Part shown: positions 1-12,910 of the stretch, piece by piece
Position numbering within the stretch: position 1 is the first letter of the stretch
How the letters are laid out: the number at the start of each line of letters is the position of its first letter
Source of the DNA: Isoetes taiwanensis
Taxonomy: Eukaryota; Streptophyta; Lycopodiopsida; Isoetales; Isoetaceae
Length of the DNA stretch: 64,000 nucleotides
Reading direction: 5' to 3'
NCBI GenBank assembly: GCA_021234155.1
Contig: JAJEKV010000005.1
Location: 14,115,449-14,179,448 of the forward strand
Notes under the pieces: model-generated
Database searches by the model: none
What the model saw: the letters and a program-made list of their open reading frames with translations, nothing else
Told to the model about the DNA's origin: nothing
Translations under genes and position numbers: made by a program

Positions 1-294
1 AATTACCTTGAGTAGAAATTCCCATATTTGCACGAAGTTCTTGAGGCCAAAGACAATGAAAAACACACTGGTTCGAAGTAGAGACACGGTATGAGAGACA
101 AAGAAGGCAGTAGGGATGTCCACATGATGGCAACACCAAAATACTACTGTCAAGGCATGCATTGCAAGAGCAAAGATGTGTTCTTCACACGAGGATTTGA
201 TGCCTTACTATCTCGCCGCAAGAACAGGATCGATGCAAGGTAATTACATCCGATGTTTCAAGATGTAATATCATGTCCTTTATCCTACTCACTA
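1..294. other. No gene seen
   Basis: I see no open frame with recognisable content and no repeat structure in this short left edge. Confidence 0.4.
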
Positions 295-660
295 ATTTCA
301 TTCATCTCCAAATCCTTGCTGATTTCATGGATGGCAGTGGCTAATGTCTGCAACTCAGAAGTCATGTCTTCGATTGGCTTTGTTAAATTTTTCATCTCCT
401 CCATAAAACTTGATTTTTCCTCTTCAAAGTGACTTGCCAATGTCATTTGCAAATCTATTGGTCGTCCCGCTTTGCCTTTAGTGTCGTAATTTTGGCAAGC
501 CGAGTGTTTATCTTTTCATCAGATTTTTGGACAACCCTACTTAATGTGCTTCTCTCACTCTCTAGCCCGCAAAATCTCGATTCAAGTAGCTTCCTCTTGT
601 CCTTCAACTCCTTCAATCGCTAATCAAGATAGTAGCATCCACAAGTCTACTCTCAACCAA
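295..660 (-). pseudogene. Decayed coiled-coil coding fragment
   Basis: Read on the minus strand, this stretch gives two pieces rich in K, E, L and R with heptad-like spacing (for example ESERSTLSRVVQKSDEKIN, then MEEMKNLTKPIEDMTSEL). The pieces lie in different frames, so the gene is broken or is read across a small intron. No family could be named. It may be the coiled-coil part of a transposon or gag-like protein. Further minus-strand coding-like text at 819-1016 may belong to the same lost gene. Confidence 0.3.
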
Positions 661-2320
661 TTTCTTCAACCCATCCATCCGTATTAAACCGACCAGGGCA
701 GATTTACCTTGCATATTTTTACATTGACGATTTTACTGGTCCCCGCATGTGTAACATCGCACTTTTTTGCTCTTTTTTAGCAGAAATAGCATGCTCCTTT
801 ACCTCATTCCAACAATTTCTATGCCTTTGTAATGAAGTGCAAAGGCCCTTGCAAAGTACAATGGAATGTGATGGTTATTGATCTCCGCCTTGCCGAATAC
901 ATGCTCATATTTCTTAAGAAAATCTGCCATCCAAACCCCTTTGATCCCGCATCTTGGTAACCCCTAACAGCTGGGTGGTTCGAGCCCCAAACATCACGAA
1001 CCACTTGCAAATGCACTGAAAAACCGAATCAAAATTGTAGGTCCTAAGTCGTCTAATGTTAACCTTGAGCAACTCGCCGCAATGAAGATTTTCCGTAAGT
1101 TGTCTTTAGTTTCCTCGGCCGCCGCCGATGGCTTAGGCTCGGGTTGCCATGGGCTTCAAACCCTTGGTTCTTGGCGACTTCCCTCGACTGATCCGACCTT
1201 GCCGCTTCATTGCTTCTTGCTGCTACTAATAGGGCTTGATCAATCACCGATGAATGCACAAAATCACACCCTCCTCAGAAGCCTAAAACCCTAGCGCCGG
1301 GTCTAGGTGATAATGGAGAGTATCGTGGCTTAGGGTCCATGATCGACCTTGCAAAAGTCCGCTATGGCGGGAGCAAAGAGGGTTGGGAATGGGCGGATCA
1401 AAGAATCGAAGGAGGTCTTTTTTTTTTTTTTTTTTTTGAAAATTAGTGCATTAAAGTTTCCCAACCCGCTTGAAAATTAGGTACCCCTAATAAATGAGAC
1501 CTCAAGGGGAATTTGTTTACATTTTGCCAAATGTAAATGTATAAAAGTGTCCCTTTTTTTGCCCACCCTTTCATGCTTCTACCCTCTTACATTTTAGAGC
1601 AACTGTACCTTATCTTGGCTTTCAATTTTTTCTATTTTTTGTTATCATGATTACTTCTATGTACGTGCAACCAATCTAGGTAATACATGATGTATATGAT
1701 TGTCTGTCTCATGTATTTTAATCATCAACTGCTCAGTTCAGTTGTTGCATAGACATCCTTATGACATGATCAAACTCTTCAAATTGGCGACAAATGATGT
1801 TAAATATCGTGGTAGAAATCTAGGGTTTAGGCATCAATGTCTTTCGATTGCGAGATTAGACTATTACCTTGTTTTTCAACGGCCCATTATCTAGTCATTT
1901 AGAAAATACAATATCTAAGCATTTTATCACTCAATTAGGGGTGTCACAATGAAGGTAAATTTAGGGTCCAATAAAAATTAAGTTTTAGGGTACTACTAGA
2001 TGGGTGTAATTTACGTTTTTATTGTTGACACTAATTGGCTTGGCCTTTCTCTTGTGAAGACACATATGCCAATGTTTGGTAATATGTATATTCATTATGT
2101 GCGCATTACGCTTACAACTGTATATGGACATAATAAATATATATTGTAGACCCAAATTTTACTTGAGAAAAAAGTATATATTCCATCACTTGATGGATGA
2201 AAGATTCGCCAAGGTTGTTACAACTCAAATTGAAGCCCGAAACAAAATCGCCAACATAACTAATCGAAAAAAAGCTAAGATTCCTCTCACATTCTAAATT
2301 ACATCTATGAAAATTTGGGC
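661..2320. other. Unassigned, no supported gene
   Basis: Scattered short frames only. There is a poly-T run of about 20 at roughly 1418-1437. The text at 1060-1340 is GC-richer than its surroundings and may be a fragment of an old repeat. Nothing here can be named. Confidence 0.35.
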
Positions 2321-4140
2321 TTAAGAGCTACCCTGGTCTTGGGACCATGGTATAGTCACGGACTTCACGAAGAAACTGTTGACGGCGTGACCGGAGCTTC
2401 TCAGAAGAGAGCGGGGGGTCTTCGGACAGTAATGCACCAAAGAGCAGAAATTGCTGATAGTCATGAAGCCAATGGGGCGTGGCCGTGACCAAGAAGAGTT
2501 GTGCATCAGGAAAGACATCCGAAACACCTGTGGATGGGTCATCCGTTTGAATGCGTGAAAGGTAATCAGGCACAACTTGTGACTTACTAGCCTTATGAAT
2601 GATTTCAAAGGGAGCAAACTCTTGAAGAAGTAGTACCCAATGGGCAATGCGTCCTGTGGGCGTGGTTCTGTTGATCAGATAAAGGAGAGCTTGATGATCA
2701 ACAAAAAACTTGATTTTGCTACCCAACAAATAATAACGGAACCTTTGGACATAGAAGATGAGTCCAAGCGCTTTATGTTCCGTGGCAGAATAATTCTTCT
2801 CAACAGGATTAAGTTTCCTGTTGGCATAACAAATATGCTTGTCAGTGTGAGAATCGTATTCTTGAGAAATAACAACACCGATGGCAAAGACCGAGACATC
2901 AACGTGAACATGAAATTTTTTGTCCCATTGAGGTGGAACAAGAACAGGAGCTGAGTGAGCAGAACCTTCAATTTCTAAAACGCTGCATTCGCTTGGGGAT
3001 TCTAAGCCCAGGAGGATTCATCACCCGTGAGTTTATGAATGGGATCTGCAATGGCAGCGAGCCCTGAAATGAAGGTGGCATAATAATTTACCTTGCCCAA
3101 GAATGAGCATGTCTCCTTGATGTTGGAAGGTGCTTGAGCTTTGTGAACACAACTGATTTTTGCAGGATCCGTAATAATGCCATCTTTGCTCACCACATGG
3201 CCAAGAAGGGCACTTGAAGTGACACATAAAGTGCACTTTTTGGGATTTAAACTGATACCAGATTCATCACATTTTTGGAAAACGAGCTCCAATTTGTCGA
3301 GATGGTCATCCATGGAGCTATAAGCCAAACGCCAAATTCCAAGGGGAATTTGAGATCATCATACTGATATGAAGAAGAGAAGTGACACCTTGAGGTCGTA
3401 TGATGTAACTGTTGGCCAACTTAATGTCACAAGGGGCAGGATAAAGTTGAATGATGCCCAGTTGTCTTCGAAGTTTGTCCGTGATGAGATTGACCGCCAT
3501 CAATCTGCACATGATTGATTTGTTGATTCCCAACAGTAGCATGTACTGTGGAAGTAGAAGTGGCGACTGCTCCGACCAGAATGGTGGGTAGTGGTAACTT
3601 TTCCTTGAATGCAGGACACAACTTGAGAATGGTAGCAAGACTGAGTGAAATCTTAATTTTTGCAAGCTCCTCTTGAAGCTCAAAGGGAACATGAGAAAAA
3701 GGATCAGCAAGGTCCAACGGTGCAGGAGTTCAAGGCATTGATGCAGAGACTTCTTTAAGAAGTTCAAGTTCAGCAGCAATGTTCGGATATGGCTGAGTGC
3801 GAGGGGGAGTTTTTGACATCAGAGGCGCTTCCTGACGTTGTTGGGCACGCGTGGTGGCATGAACATTAGCAAGCGTGCGTTCTTCAGCAGCTTGCATAAG
3901 TTTGAGAATACTTTGGCGTACTTTAGGCATGGCATGAGGCATAAGCTTATCAAGATTTGGGTCGAAATGGACTGTCTTGTGTTCTTCATGAGGAATAGTG
4001 TCCACAGCGAAAGCAAATTGCGGCTGGAAGCTGTAAGGCAAATTGCGGAGTGTACGGCTGGAAGCTGTATATTTAGTAGGGAGCGTCACACTGGCAGTGC
4101 CTTCATTAGTGCCTGAAATCCCGCTAAATTGAGGCTGCAC
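2321..4140 (-). mobile_element. Ty3/gypsy LTR-retrotransposon fossil
   Basis: On the minus strand the parts occur in pol order. A gag/linker-like stretch (about 4140-3730) comes first, then an aspartic-protease-like stretch (about 3717-3427). Reverse-transcriptase text follows (3328-3002; motifs like LDKLELVFQKC, LGHVVSKDG, FLGKVNYY), then an RNase H region (2971-2330; FFVDHQALLYL, DYLSR). The copy is broken and internally shortened, with several breaks. I found no flanking LTRs, so it looks old and truncated at both ends. Confidence 0.75.
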
Positions 4141-4269
4141 TCCTTGGAGGTCGTCATTTGTCCGTTCTGCCTCTCTTCTTTGACAAGGGTGTGGACTTCT
4201 ACGTGGCTTTTGGCAGGGGCGTGGGTCTGCTACCTGACGCTTGACCTGATCCCTTGTTTCTTCCCTGCT

Positions 4270-5010
4270 GCGTGGAACTTAAGAATAGTCATGTGCCTGA
4301 AGGTACAGGACTAACAGCAACACTGCTTCATGAAGTGCCACAAATATCTGGAGCGAAAAGGAAGGATGCCAAAGAGACATTATGTGTTTTTCAGATGACG
4401 CAACATCTCAATTCAAAGCTTCTAGACCATCTTACTTTGTAGGTAGGTACACAAACGACAATGAAGTCTATATGATGTGGAATTTTTTTGGTTCTAACCA
4501 CGGAAAAGGTGAACATGATGGCAAGACTGCTGAGTTGAAGAGATGGTTAAGACAAATGCAATTAAAATACAGCAGCATGAAATTGGGTAATGCTCATGAA
4601 GTGGTAGAAGTTGCTGAAGAGATGTTTACTTGTGGAATATCCGAGTGGATGAACATATTTGAAACCAGCAAGAGGAAAAATATAAAAAGGTTCTTTTGGA
4701 AAGTCAAGGTAGAGGATATAGATAGAAAGAAAGCTTCGGGTATAGAAAGAATTTTGGATACTAGCAAATCCATTGTGTACATGCATTCAATCCTGAATCT
4801 CTATTGCAGTTGCATACGAGGGAACTTTCATGCTTCTGCAGCTATTGCTTGGATGACATGTGGAACAGTTGTGTGAACAAGGACTATGTTGATGATTGGA
4901 AACTTCAAGTTATGGTACCATCCTCCAATGTGCATGCTGACATTGAGGAGGACCGTAAATCTAGCAAGTCCTTGTTCTCCTCCAATTTTGTTATGTTGTT
5001 TAAGGTCCAT
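4270..5010 (+). pseudogene. Transposase-like remnant with SDDATSQFK / HGKGEHDG motifs
   Basis: The plus strand carries SDDATSQFKASRP, then WNFFGSNHGKGEHDG, then a lysine-rich helical stretch and a Cys-rich tail (SCFCSYCLDDMWNSCVNKDY). The same motif pair, an Asp in an 'SD..A.QFK' strand followed by 'F..SHGKG..DG..G..KR', recurs in many uncharacterised animal and plant proteins that I associate with DNA-transposon transposases. The two motifs would supply the later acidic residues of an RNase-H-like triad. The upstream part (ECHKYLERKGRMPKRH-like text) is in another frame, as is the Cys-rich tail, so at least two frame changes interrupt it. The first Asp and the element ends were not found. 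Confidence 0.5.
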
Positions 5011-5029
5011 ACTAGATTAATCTTGTACA

Positions 5030-5240
5030 GACTAGCTAGCTTATTCCACTGCCTTGTGGCAGCCAAAATGGAGGACACGTACATGCTTTTTAAGCTCTAC
5101 CACGTCGGGGATCATCATTGTGTACCCCTAGTAACTAACTCCCAAAGATAAGAGACGTTGGCAAGGTTTGAACCCATGACCATTTGAAAATTTATTTTGG
5201 CATTACTAAGCCTATACCAACTCACCAATTAATCCCACAA
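5030..5240 (-). mobile_element. tRNA-derived SINE candidate
   Basis: On the minus strand, a tRNA-like head begins near 5240. It contains an A-box-like GTGAGTTGGTATAGG and, about 50 bases on, a B-box-like GGGTTCAAACC (complement of 5165-5175). A non-tRNA body follows. This is the usual layout of a Pol III-transcribed SINE. It lies next to a decayed transposase and has no visible function. The 3' end is approximate. Confidence 0.45.
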
Positions 5241-5600
5241 TATTAGCAGAGAGACTTAGAGTTGGTGATAATTTTGCTGTCATTGCTCCGAAAGGCAATG
5301 ATGCGGGTGCTGAATTTTAGATTCTGGTATAGATAGTGGAGAAAGACTTTCAACTCATTGAAACATGGTACCTCGCCGGTGATAATGTCGTAGAAGTATG
5401 TATTACAAGCACCGTGCAAGATCAACCGTCGGCTATGATCTTTGCAGTAAAGACGCTAAGGGCATAGTATTTACAACATAGATCTGTGCAATTAGACTTC
5501 ACATGCCACCAACTAAATGTTAGAACAGGACTATATATAGGCTGGATCCTTCAGATGAGGAGAAAATTTTATAGAAATTACTCGAAGTTCTTTTTGATGA
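5241..5600. other. No gene seen
   Basis: Flank of the large Ty3/gypsy element. It holds only short shadow frames and ends in the target duplication GGATG. Confidence 0.4.
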
Positions 5601-5605
5601 GGATG
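5601..5605. repeat. Target-site duplication GGATG, left copy
   Basis: GGATG lies directly before the left LTR (starting TGTTAGCC) and again directly after the right LTR at 21892-21896. A 5-bp duplication is typical of LTR-element integration and fixes both borders. Confidence 0.85.
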
Positions 5606-8073
5606 TGTTAGCCTAAAACCTGGAATTTTAGTCTAACCTCAAGGGAGCTCAAACAAATTGGTTAGGACCTCCAGATCACTTAGGGTGATCAATCCTCAAC
5701 ATATGAAGCGAGAAAAGTCATTTTGAAACAATGGTTTCTTCAAAATCACTAGAGTCCCTGAAACTGAAAAAACTGTCAGAGCAAAAATTGGTCTTGCAGA
5801 CACACCTTGTGAGATTTTTGAGATGTGATTGATGGTATAGATGATCAACTAGCAGAGGAAACTGATGGTGAAGATTTGACTTGATTTGAATAGGGGAAGG
5901 CTGAGAAAATCTAGGTCAAAGTCGGGTCAAAAAATTGGCCAGTGCCAAAACAGAGAGCCAAATTTTGCAGATGGAGCTTGATAAGGAATTTTGAATTGGG
6001 ATCTGCGGCAAAGTAATTTTAATAGCCCCTAGATCACGGGTATAGGGTTTAAATAGCAAAAGATGTTTTATTTTTCTCTCAGTAAGTAGCTAAAGCCTCG
6101 AAAAAGCATAAACACCGTGAATGTACCATGGAAGGAAAGTTCTTTATATGTTTTCTTTGAATGTATAGGTTTCTAATGTTTTTATGAAGATGGAATGTAA
6201 CTACCTAAAGAGAATATAACTTGGAATAAATATTTTTGGCTTTGCTTTTTTAGTTTTTAGCTTTAAAAGAACAATGCAGAATTACAGAAGATGAATGTGC
6301 AATGATGACAATAATTTTCCAGGCAAAGACTATGCATTATCATAATATAATAATGTAACACAAAAATTTAATAGTGTCAATCAGGACATTACCAAAGTTT
6401 AGGATATAATAGTGCTTGAGGGCAACTTCCAGGTCTGTCTGAGCCTTTAGAGAATCTCAGATCTACCAATGAAGCTAAATGAAAGGATTATTCGAGTTGT
6501 AATTGAAGTGCTTCAATGTCGAACAAGTCACACCGGGACATATCATTCAATTTCGAAAGCGTAATGTAGCAAAATCCGAAAGTAGAGCGTATCAAGATAA
6601 TAATAGTGCGCCAAGATCACGAGGTCTATCTCCGAGGGGACGTGGCCGATTCGACTGCTTTTCTTGGCTTAAAAGTCGCTCTTCCCAAAAGCTAGCTCTG
6701 TTGAGTGATTTGAGGTCCAAATTGAGCAATTTCTACCTAATCAAGTGCCACAAAGGATCCCCATGGTTTCGAAAAGGTTTAGGAGCAAATTTCGGCAAAA
6801 TTGGCGGCTTCAATCGGATTTAGGCACCTAATTGGCCGGATTTAGCGTGTTCCCCTATTTCCTAGGGTTCATCGAAAATTTTTAAGGGTGATATATCCCA
6901 CGTGCAAAACGAAGTCCGAGGCTTCTCAGATATAAGGAATAGTGTTGACCCCACTATTAACTTTTGCGTACACGCAGAGGGGGACAACCAGCCCGTTAAA
7001 CCGGCCCCCCACTGCCGCCACGGAAAAATGGGGGGGTGACCTGGAACTATGCAGAAGTAGATAGGGTAGATAGGCTAGAATAGGTTTTTTTATTTTTTGG
7101 CACGCATCCCAAGAATCCAATTTTGAAGGTCTTCCCAAGGGTTTTTTTTTTTTTTTTTTTTTTTTGAATTTTAAAAGACCAAGTTAGCTCTTTTTTTTCC
7201 AAGCTTTCCATCTAGAGGGTTTTAGGTCAAACCAAAACATTTGAATTTTGGTCCCTTTTGACCCATGATCAATGAATATTGCAACATAGGGATGGTGAAA
7301 AAGTCATAGGAAAAAGATGGGAAAAGGGTGTAAATAGGCTATGCTGGGGTTTAGGAAGATGAAATGAGGATGAAAAAGGAGTTTTCTTGCCTTTGAAGGT
7401 TTTCAAGATCACTAGGGGACAATTCTCAAGTGAAGGTGGGAAAAATAAAAATTAGTAGTGGAATGGTGAGAAAAGGTCTCAAAAGTGGAAACAATGGTGA
7501 AGGAAAAGTTTTGAAGGCTCTTGGGATATAGAAAGGGGACCGTAAGATGAATGGAATGAAGAAGAGATGGGTACCTCTCATAGCACTTGATCTTATCTCA
7601 AATTGTTTCTAGAGCTCAATTCATACCTCCTAGTGAAGATAGGTTTGCTCAAAGCCTAAGGTCTTCCAAACTTCTATAAGGGTCTTCCAAACTTCAAGGC
7701 TAGAATAAGAGCAAATTTCACTTCTAGGGTAGCATCCTCATGTGTGTGACTTCAAACTACTCAAGCAAGCTTCATAAGATTGAGCTTTGGTAAAATGTCT
7801 TGTGCCTCCTTGATAAACTTGCTATAGCCTTTGCCTGGTCTTCAAATCAAAGGAAAAATTTTAAACAAATGGGAATGTGCCTAGAAAGGTGTTTTACCTC
7901 AAGGAAAAGACTAGGCCATAATAGGAGATCCCCAATGTCTTCCAATCTTGGTCAAATGTCTTCCAAACTCTGATGGGATCACAATAGCCTGTAACTTTTC
8001 CTTAAAGGAAATATAAATGAAACAAAGGTTTTGATACATAGATGCTGGTCCATGTTGCCAAAAATGGGTAATA
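5606..8073 (-). repeat. 3' LTR of the Ty3/gypsy element (left side)
   Basis: It starts TGTTAGCCTAAAACC and aligns throughout with 19432-21891. Shared landmarks include a poly-T run (near 7141-7165 here), the text CACGTGCAAAACGA, and a purine-rich stretch. It is unusually long for an LTR. Confidence 0.88.
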
Positions 8074-11000
8074 TCTCCTCAAAGGAAAGAATAGGGGTCC
8101 CCTCAGCCTAACAAATGTAAATTTAGACTCGAGGATCTTCAAATGTCAAAAAGTGACAGAGTGATGTAGAATGATGAAAGAGAGTGGTAATGAGTATGAG
8201 ATGAACTCGCTATGATGGAAATGTGGTGCAAAGCATTGTAGGGAATAAGAATAAAAGAATGGAAGGCTGAAATGGTATGTAGGGCAACTTTATAAGTGCA
8301 TGGAAATGGAAGAGAAAAGAATGAACCTGCATATGACAGTAAATCAAAGTTAGCATGAGTGCTAAGCGAGATGTGGAAAATTATATATGGATAGCACTCT
8401 AGAACTCCAATGGAGAAACAAGGTCTTATGAAGAATAAGCCAGCTTTGAAAGGCGATGAAATGTTTTGACAAATGGCCCTGTCATGACAACATAGAACTC
8501 ATTAATAGGTAATAATCAAAGTCTTTATCCCTTGTGGCCACATTCCTGCAGCTAAACAGAAAACACAATATTAAACCTCAAAGGAAATATGCTTAATCAA
8601 AAGAAATATTAAAACTTCAACTTTGAAATTATAAACTAACCTATTCTAAGCTAGAACAAATGCTTATATAGAGGTGAAGAGGCTCAAGCAGGCATGCTGA
8701 GGCCAATATCTTTTAAGGTGTTGAATATTAATGGGATTTGGCAAATTTTAATCCTCGTATCCAAGATCTGCCAACCTATAAGATGAGCAGCCAAAGATCT
8801 CCTAAAATCTGATAGGGGCCTTCCTGTGGATTTTCAAACTTTGAAAGCTTTCCTTCACCTGCAAAGATTCCACTTTAAAAACTAATTCCATAGGTGCAAA
8901 CTTGTCTTGTAGTTTGTGAGCAGCCTTGAAAGTCAGCCGCACTCTTAGCCTTCTTCAAAGAAAGTTGTAATTCTCTGCAACAAACCTTTCTTCATCTAAT
9001 TTTAACAGAACTTCATACCTGTGCTTCAAGGCTTCAGAAAACTCCAACTCAAGCTTGAGTGCCATCCTTAAAGAAGGTATCTCTAACTCGACTGGAACAA
9101 CTGCCTCTACTCCATATACTAAACTGAAGGGTGAGGCATTAGTGTAGTCGCTTTAGAAGTAATTCTATGAGCCCAAAGAGCATCATATAATTTCAAGTGC
9201 CAATCCCTTTGGTTTTGGCAAACTGTTTTCTGCAAAAATACCCTTAAGCACTTTGTTAGTAGACTCAAATTTGGCCATTTCCTTTGAGGATAATAGGCTG
9301 AAGCTTTTCACATGCTTGATCTTGAGGCTTGAAACAAGGAAATTAATAACTTCATTAATAAAAGTAGAGCCTCTATCACCAAAATTTTAAAAGGAATGCC
9401 AAACCTAGAGCAAATATTCTCATGCAAAAATCTAGCAAAGAGTATGGGCATTTGCTTTCCTTAAAGGTGCCGCTCGACCACTTAGTGAATGATCTGTAGC
9501 CACAACAATGTATTCATGTCAATGAGGATGGGGATTGATAGGGCCAACATAGTCCAATCCCCAAACTTGAAATGGACCAGGGGAGACAATTCCTCAGAAG
9601 AGGAGCAGGATGCAAGATTCTTTTGCCAAAAATCTGCATTGATGACAAGTCTTTATAATATCATAACAATCTTTAAATAAATGAGGCCGAATAACCGTAG
9701 ACCTCAATATTTTCTTGGCAGTTGTGTCCCGCTGCAAAATGACCACCACAAACACCTTTGTGATTTTCAAAGAAGTACCGTGGCAGCTTCATCTTCATCA
9801 ACACATCTTAAGAGTACACCATCTCTATTTACCTTGCACAAGATGTCACCAACCAAAGAGTAAGTCAAACATTTTAACTTAAACTTGTAAGCTTGGCTTT
9901 TGAAAATTCAGAAGGTATCTCCGATCATCAAGGAACCTCCTAATAGGTTGTTGCCAACCTTGAGCTGGTATAGTTGACAAGTCCTGCTCATTTACAACAA
10001 GGTTAGTCATTTCTTCTTCTTGTATCAACTCCTCATGTTCAAAGTAGGCAAAGCAGTAAAGTATAAACTCGGGTTGTTCAATACATGAATAACCTTTACC
10101 TTTAAATCATAAGATTGAAGCCTACAAGCCCACCTATGAAGCTTAGGTTTTTCTAATTTCTTACCATACAAAAAGGGCATGGGGTTCTCACTGCATGTAG
10201 ATAGTGGCTTGGGATTTTTGTAAAGATGACCCCTGCCTCGATCAAAAAGATGAGAGCAAAGAAGACTTTTCTATCTTAGCATACTTCTCTTCAGCTTTGA
10301 GACCATTGTTTGCTTGCAAAAGCAATAGGGTGTCTATCCCGCAAAATGGCAACTCCAAAGAGCCTTTTTAGTGATAGTGATGTAAACTTTAAATGGTAAT
10401 GAAAGGTCCGAGTTTTTTAAAGTGTAGAATGGCAAATAGCCTCTATGATCTGCAAAAAAGCTTTTTCACACTCATCACCCAAACAACAGCCTATATTTAC
10501 TTTCTCTTTTACTAACTTGGCCTACTCTAGTCAACTTAGAGATAGGACTAATAAGGTGAGAGAAATTAGGCACATACACTCTTAAGAAAGAGGTCATTCC
10601 CATAAATCCCTTTGACTTCTTTAATTGTCCTGGGTGTTTGAAGCTTTTTAAAGCTATGATCTTCTTCAGCCTACTTGAAGGCCTTTAGCGTAAAACCTCA
10701 TGGCCTAAGAGCTGGCCTTTGGATGCCAAAAAGATGCACTTCTTTGGGTTTAGATTAACTCCAGTTTGTCTGCACAATGTAAATATCCTTGTTAGCTCTG
10801 AAATATGATCACTTGTACCAGTACCTAAGCATAAATCATCAAGATAAACTCAATTGCTCAGAGTCATGTTTGCAAAGACAAGATTCATAGCTCTCTGAAA
10901 TGTAGCAGGGGGCATTCATTAAGCCAAAAGGCATCCTTTTCATTGCATAAGTTCCCCATGGAGTAATGAAGGATGTCTTTGGCTGATCTTCCTTTTGATG

Positions 11001-12905
11001 CTAATCTGATTAAAACCAGAGAAACCATCCAAAAATGAGTACATAGACTTGCCGACCCAACGCATAAAGTATTTCTTCCAAAAAGGCAAAGGGTAACAAT
11101 CTTTGACAAGAGCTTTATTTAGATCTCTATAATCCACACATATTCTTAGAGAACCATTCTTTTTAGAACTGAACAATACAAGAAACCCAAGAAGGGTTCA
11201 CAATGTCAACTATCAAACCCGACTCCTGCATTTTGAATAATTCCCTTAATAAGATCTAAAAGTGAGGAATTAATTCTTCTCAATCTCCGCATGACAGGGT
11301 TTAGTATCTTTTACTTAACTTTTATCTCAAACTCACAAATGCTCCTATCAACCCCTTTCAATTCTGAATATTCCCATGCAAAAACATCCACCCAATCTTC
11401 AAAGTACTTAATCATTTTACCTTTGCAATCTTCATCATATAGATCTCCCATTTGCAAAGTCCTGGACATACCTCCTTTGTGCACTTCAAGTTCTTTGTGT
11501 GATTCCTCTTGTGCTAGGTTGATGGTCAAGATAGGATGAAACTGAGAGAGTTCATCTTCATCTAGGACATCTTCCTTGATAGCTCCCTCAGAGAGATGCT
11601 CTAAGAGTGTTTTCTCGCACAAAAGAATCAGCCTCAAAGTTTTTAGACCTTGGAATATGATAAATTTCCCAATGATCAAAAAAAGTTAGCAATTCTCGAG
11701 CTTGTGTGTTCAGATCCTCCATATCTTGATGTTTTGTTTGGTATTCTCCCAAAATCTGTTTGCAAACAAGTTGTGAGTCTCCATAGATAACAATATGGGA
11801 AATATTCATGAACCTTGCTTCCTGTAGGCCTGCAATGAGGGCCCTATATTCTGCTGCATTAGAAGAAATATTAGGATGAATTCTCCCTATTTTAGTCATC
11901 ACTTAAGATCTCATCCTTCCGTAATAGCCAGGAAGAAGCAATCCCTAGTTTTTTAGACATACCTCCATCAAACCAAAGGTAGGCCTTGTTTTCTTTTGGA
12001 TCGTGAACTCGCATGAGCAAAGTTGATAACTTCGCATTTTATATCAATATCTAGACCTAAACCGTAAAACTCCTATCTCTTCTTCCCCGCAAAATATCCA
12101 CATCTATGAATCTAATGTTAGCGTATGGGTCAGTTTGGTTTTACCAGTTTTAATGGAAGTTGCTCCATTTGAAATAGTGCAAATACCTTCGCACCATATA
12201 TAGGCCTAGCATCTACTTTGTTTTCATCCACCTTCTTCCCAATAATAAATCATAGATGTTAGCATGATTAACATTCTCAAAATCAACAACCGTAAAATGT
12301 AGCTAAGACAATGATTCCCCCTCAGATAATGCACACATTTCTCACCACCCCTTTGGTACTACCTTAGCATTGGAAAAGGATTTTAGAACAATAGAAGTGT
12401 TGTCTTCTACTTTGAGATTCAAAGGTTTTCATAACATGATAAGGCATGACATTTAGGAGGAACCTCCATCCAACAAAACCTTATCTAAATGGGAGGTACC
12501 TATAGTAGCACTACAAATAAAAGCACCCTGGATCTTCAAGGTGCTCGTAGGGCTACGTAAATGTTGTTGCAAGTTTCTCAAGCAGCAATCTCTTCAACAT
12601 TTTGGGTATTCTTGATGAGCTTGTCCCCTCGTATGATGGTGCAATCCTTAATAAAGTTAGTAAGTCTACAGTAACCTTGGAGTTTTTCATAAGCAATTCA
12701 AATTCATCAAGCTCAAAATCTTTCTGTTTATACCTTTGAACATGGGGAGGAGCTATATCCTGAGGATTTGGCTGAAATGTTACCTTAGGAGCTACACTTG
12801 GTGTGACAGAACTTGCAGATGTACCTGAATGGAGCCTAGCACGTGTTTGCACAACCATAACATCTTGTTCTTCTTGTTCTTCTGCACAAGTCTCAATAAA
12901 ACTAA
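8074..12905 (-). pseudogene. Pol region of the Ty3/gypsy fossil
   Basis: Minus-strand text reads, in order: a gag/protease-like piece (12858-12553); an RNase-H-like domain (11902-11588; AEYRALIAGL, YGDSQLVCKQI, IPRSKNFEAD); an RT N-terminal region (near 11679-11311; DVFAWEYSELKGVD); the RT core (near 11176-10885; VDYRDLNKALVKDCYPLPF); and integrase text (about 9700-9100; a CHQC zinc pair and a VVATDHS strand). It has many breaks and no intact frame. The RNase-H-like domain lying before RT is notable. No finer boundaries are claimed. Confidence 0.75.
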
Positions 12906-12910
12906 TATTG
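12906..12910. repeat. Target-site duplication TATTG of the copia element
   Basis: TATTG lies directly before the 5' LTR and again at 18267-18271 directly after the 3' LTR. Confidence 0.88.

Noticed and set aside
429-623. Plus-strand Ser/Leu-rich frame
   Set aside because: It is the complement of a better-looking minus-strand coiled-coil remnant.
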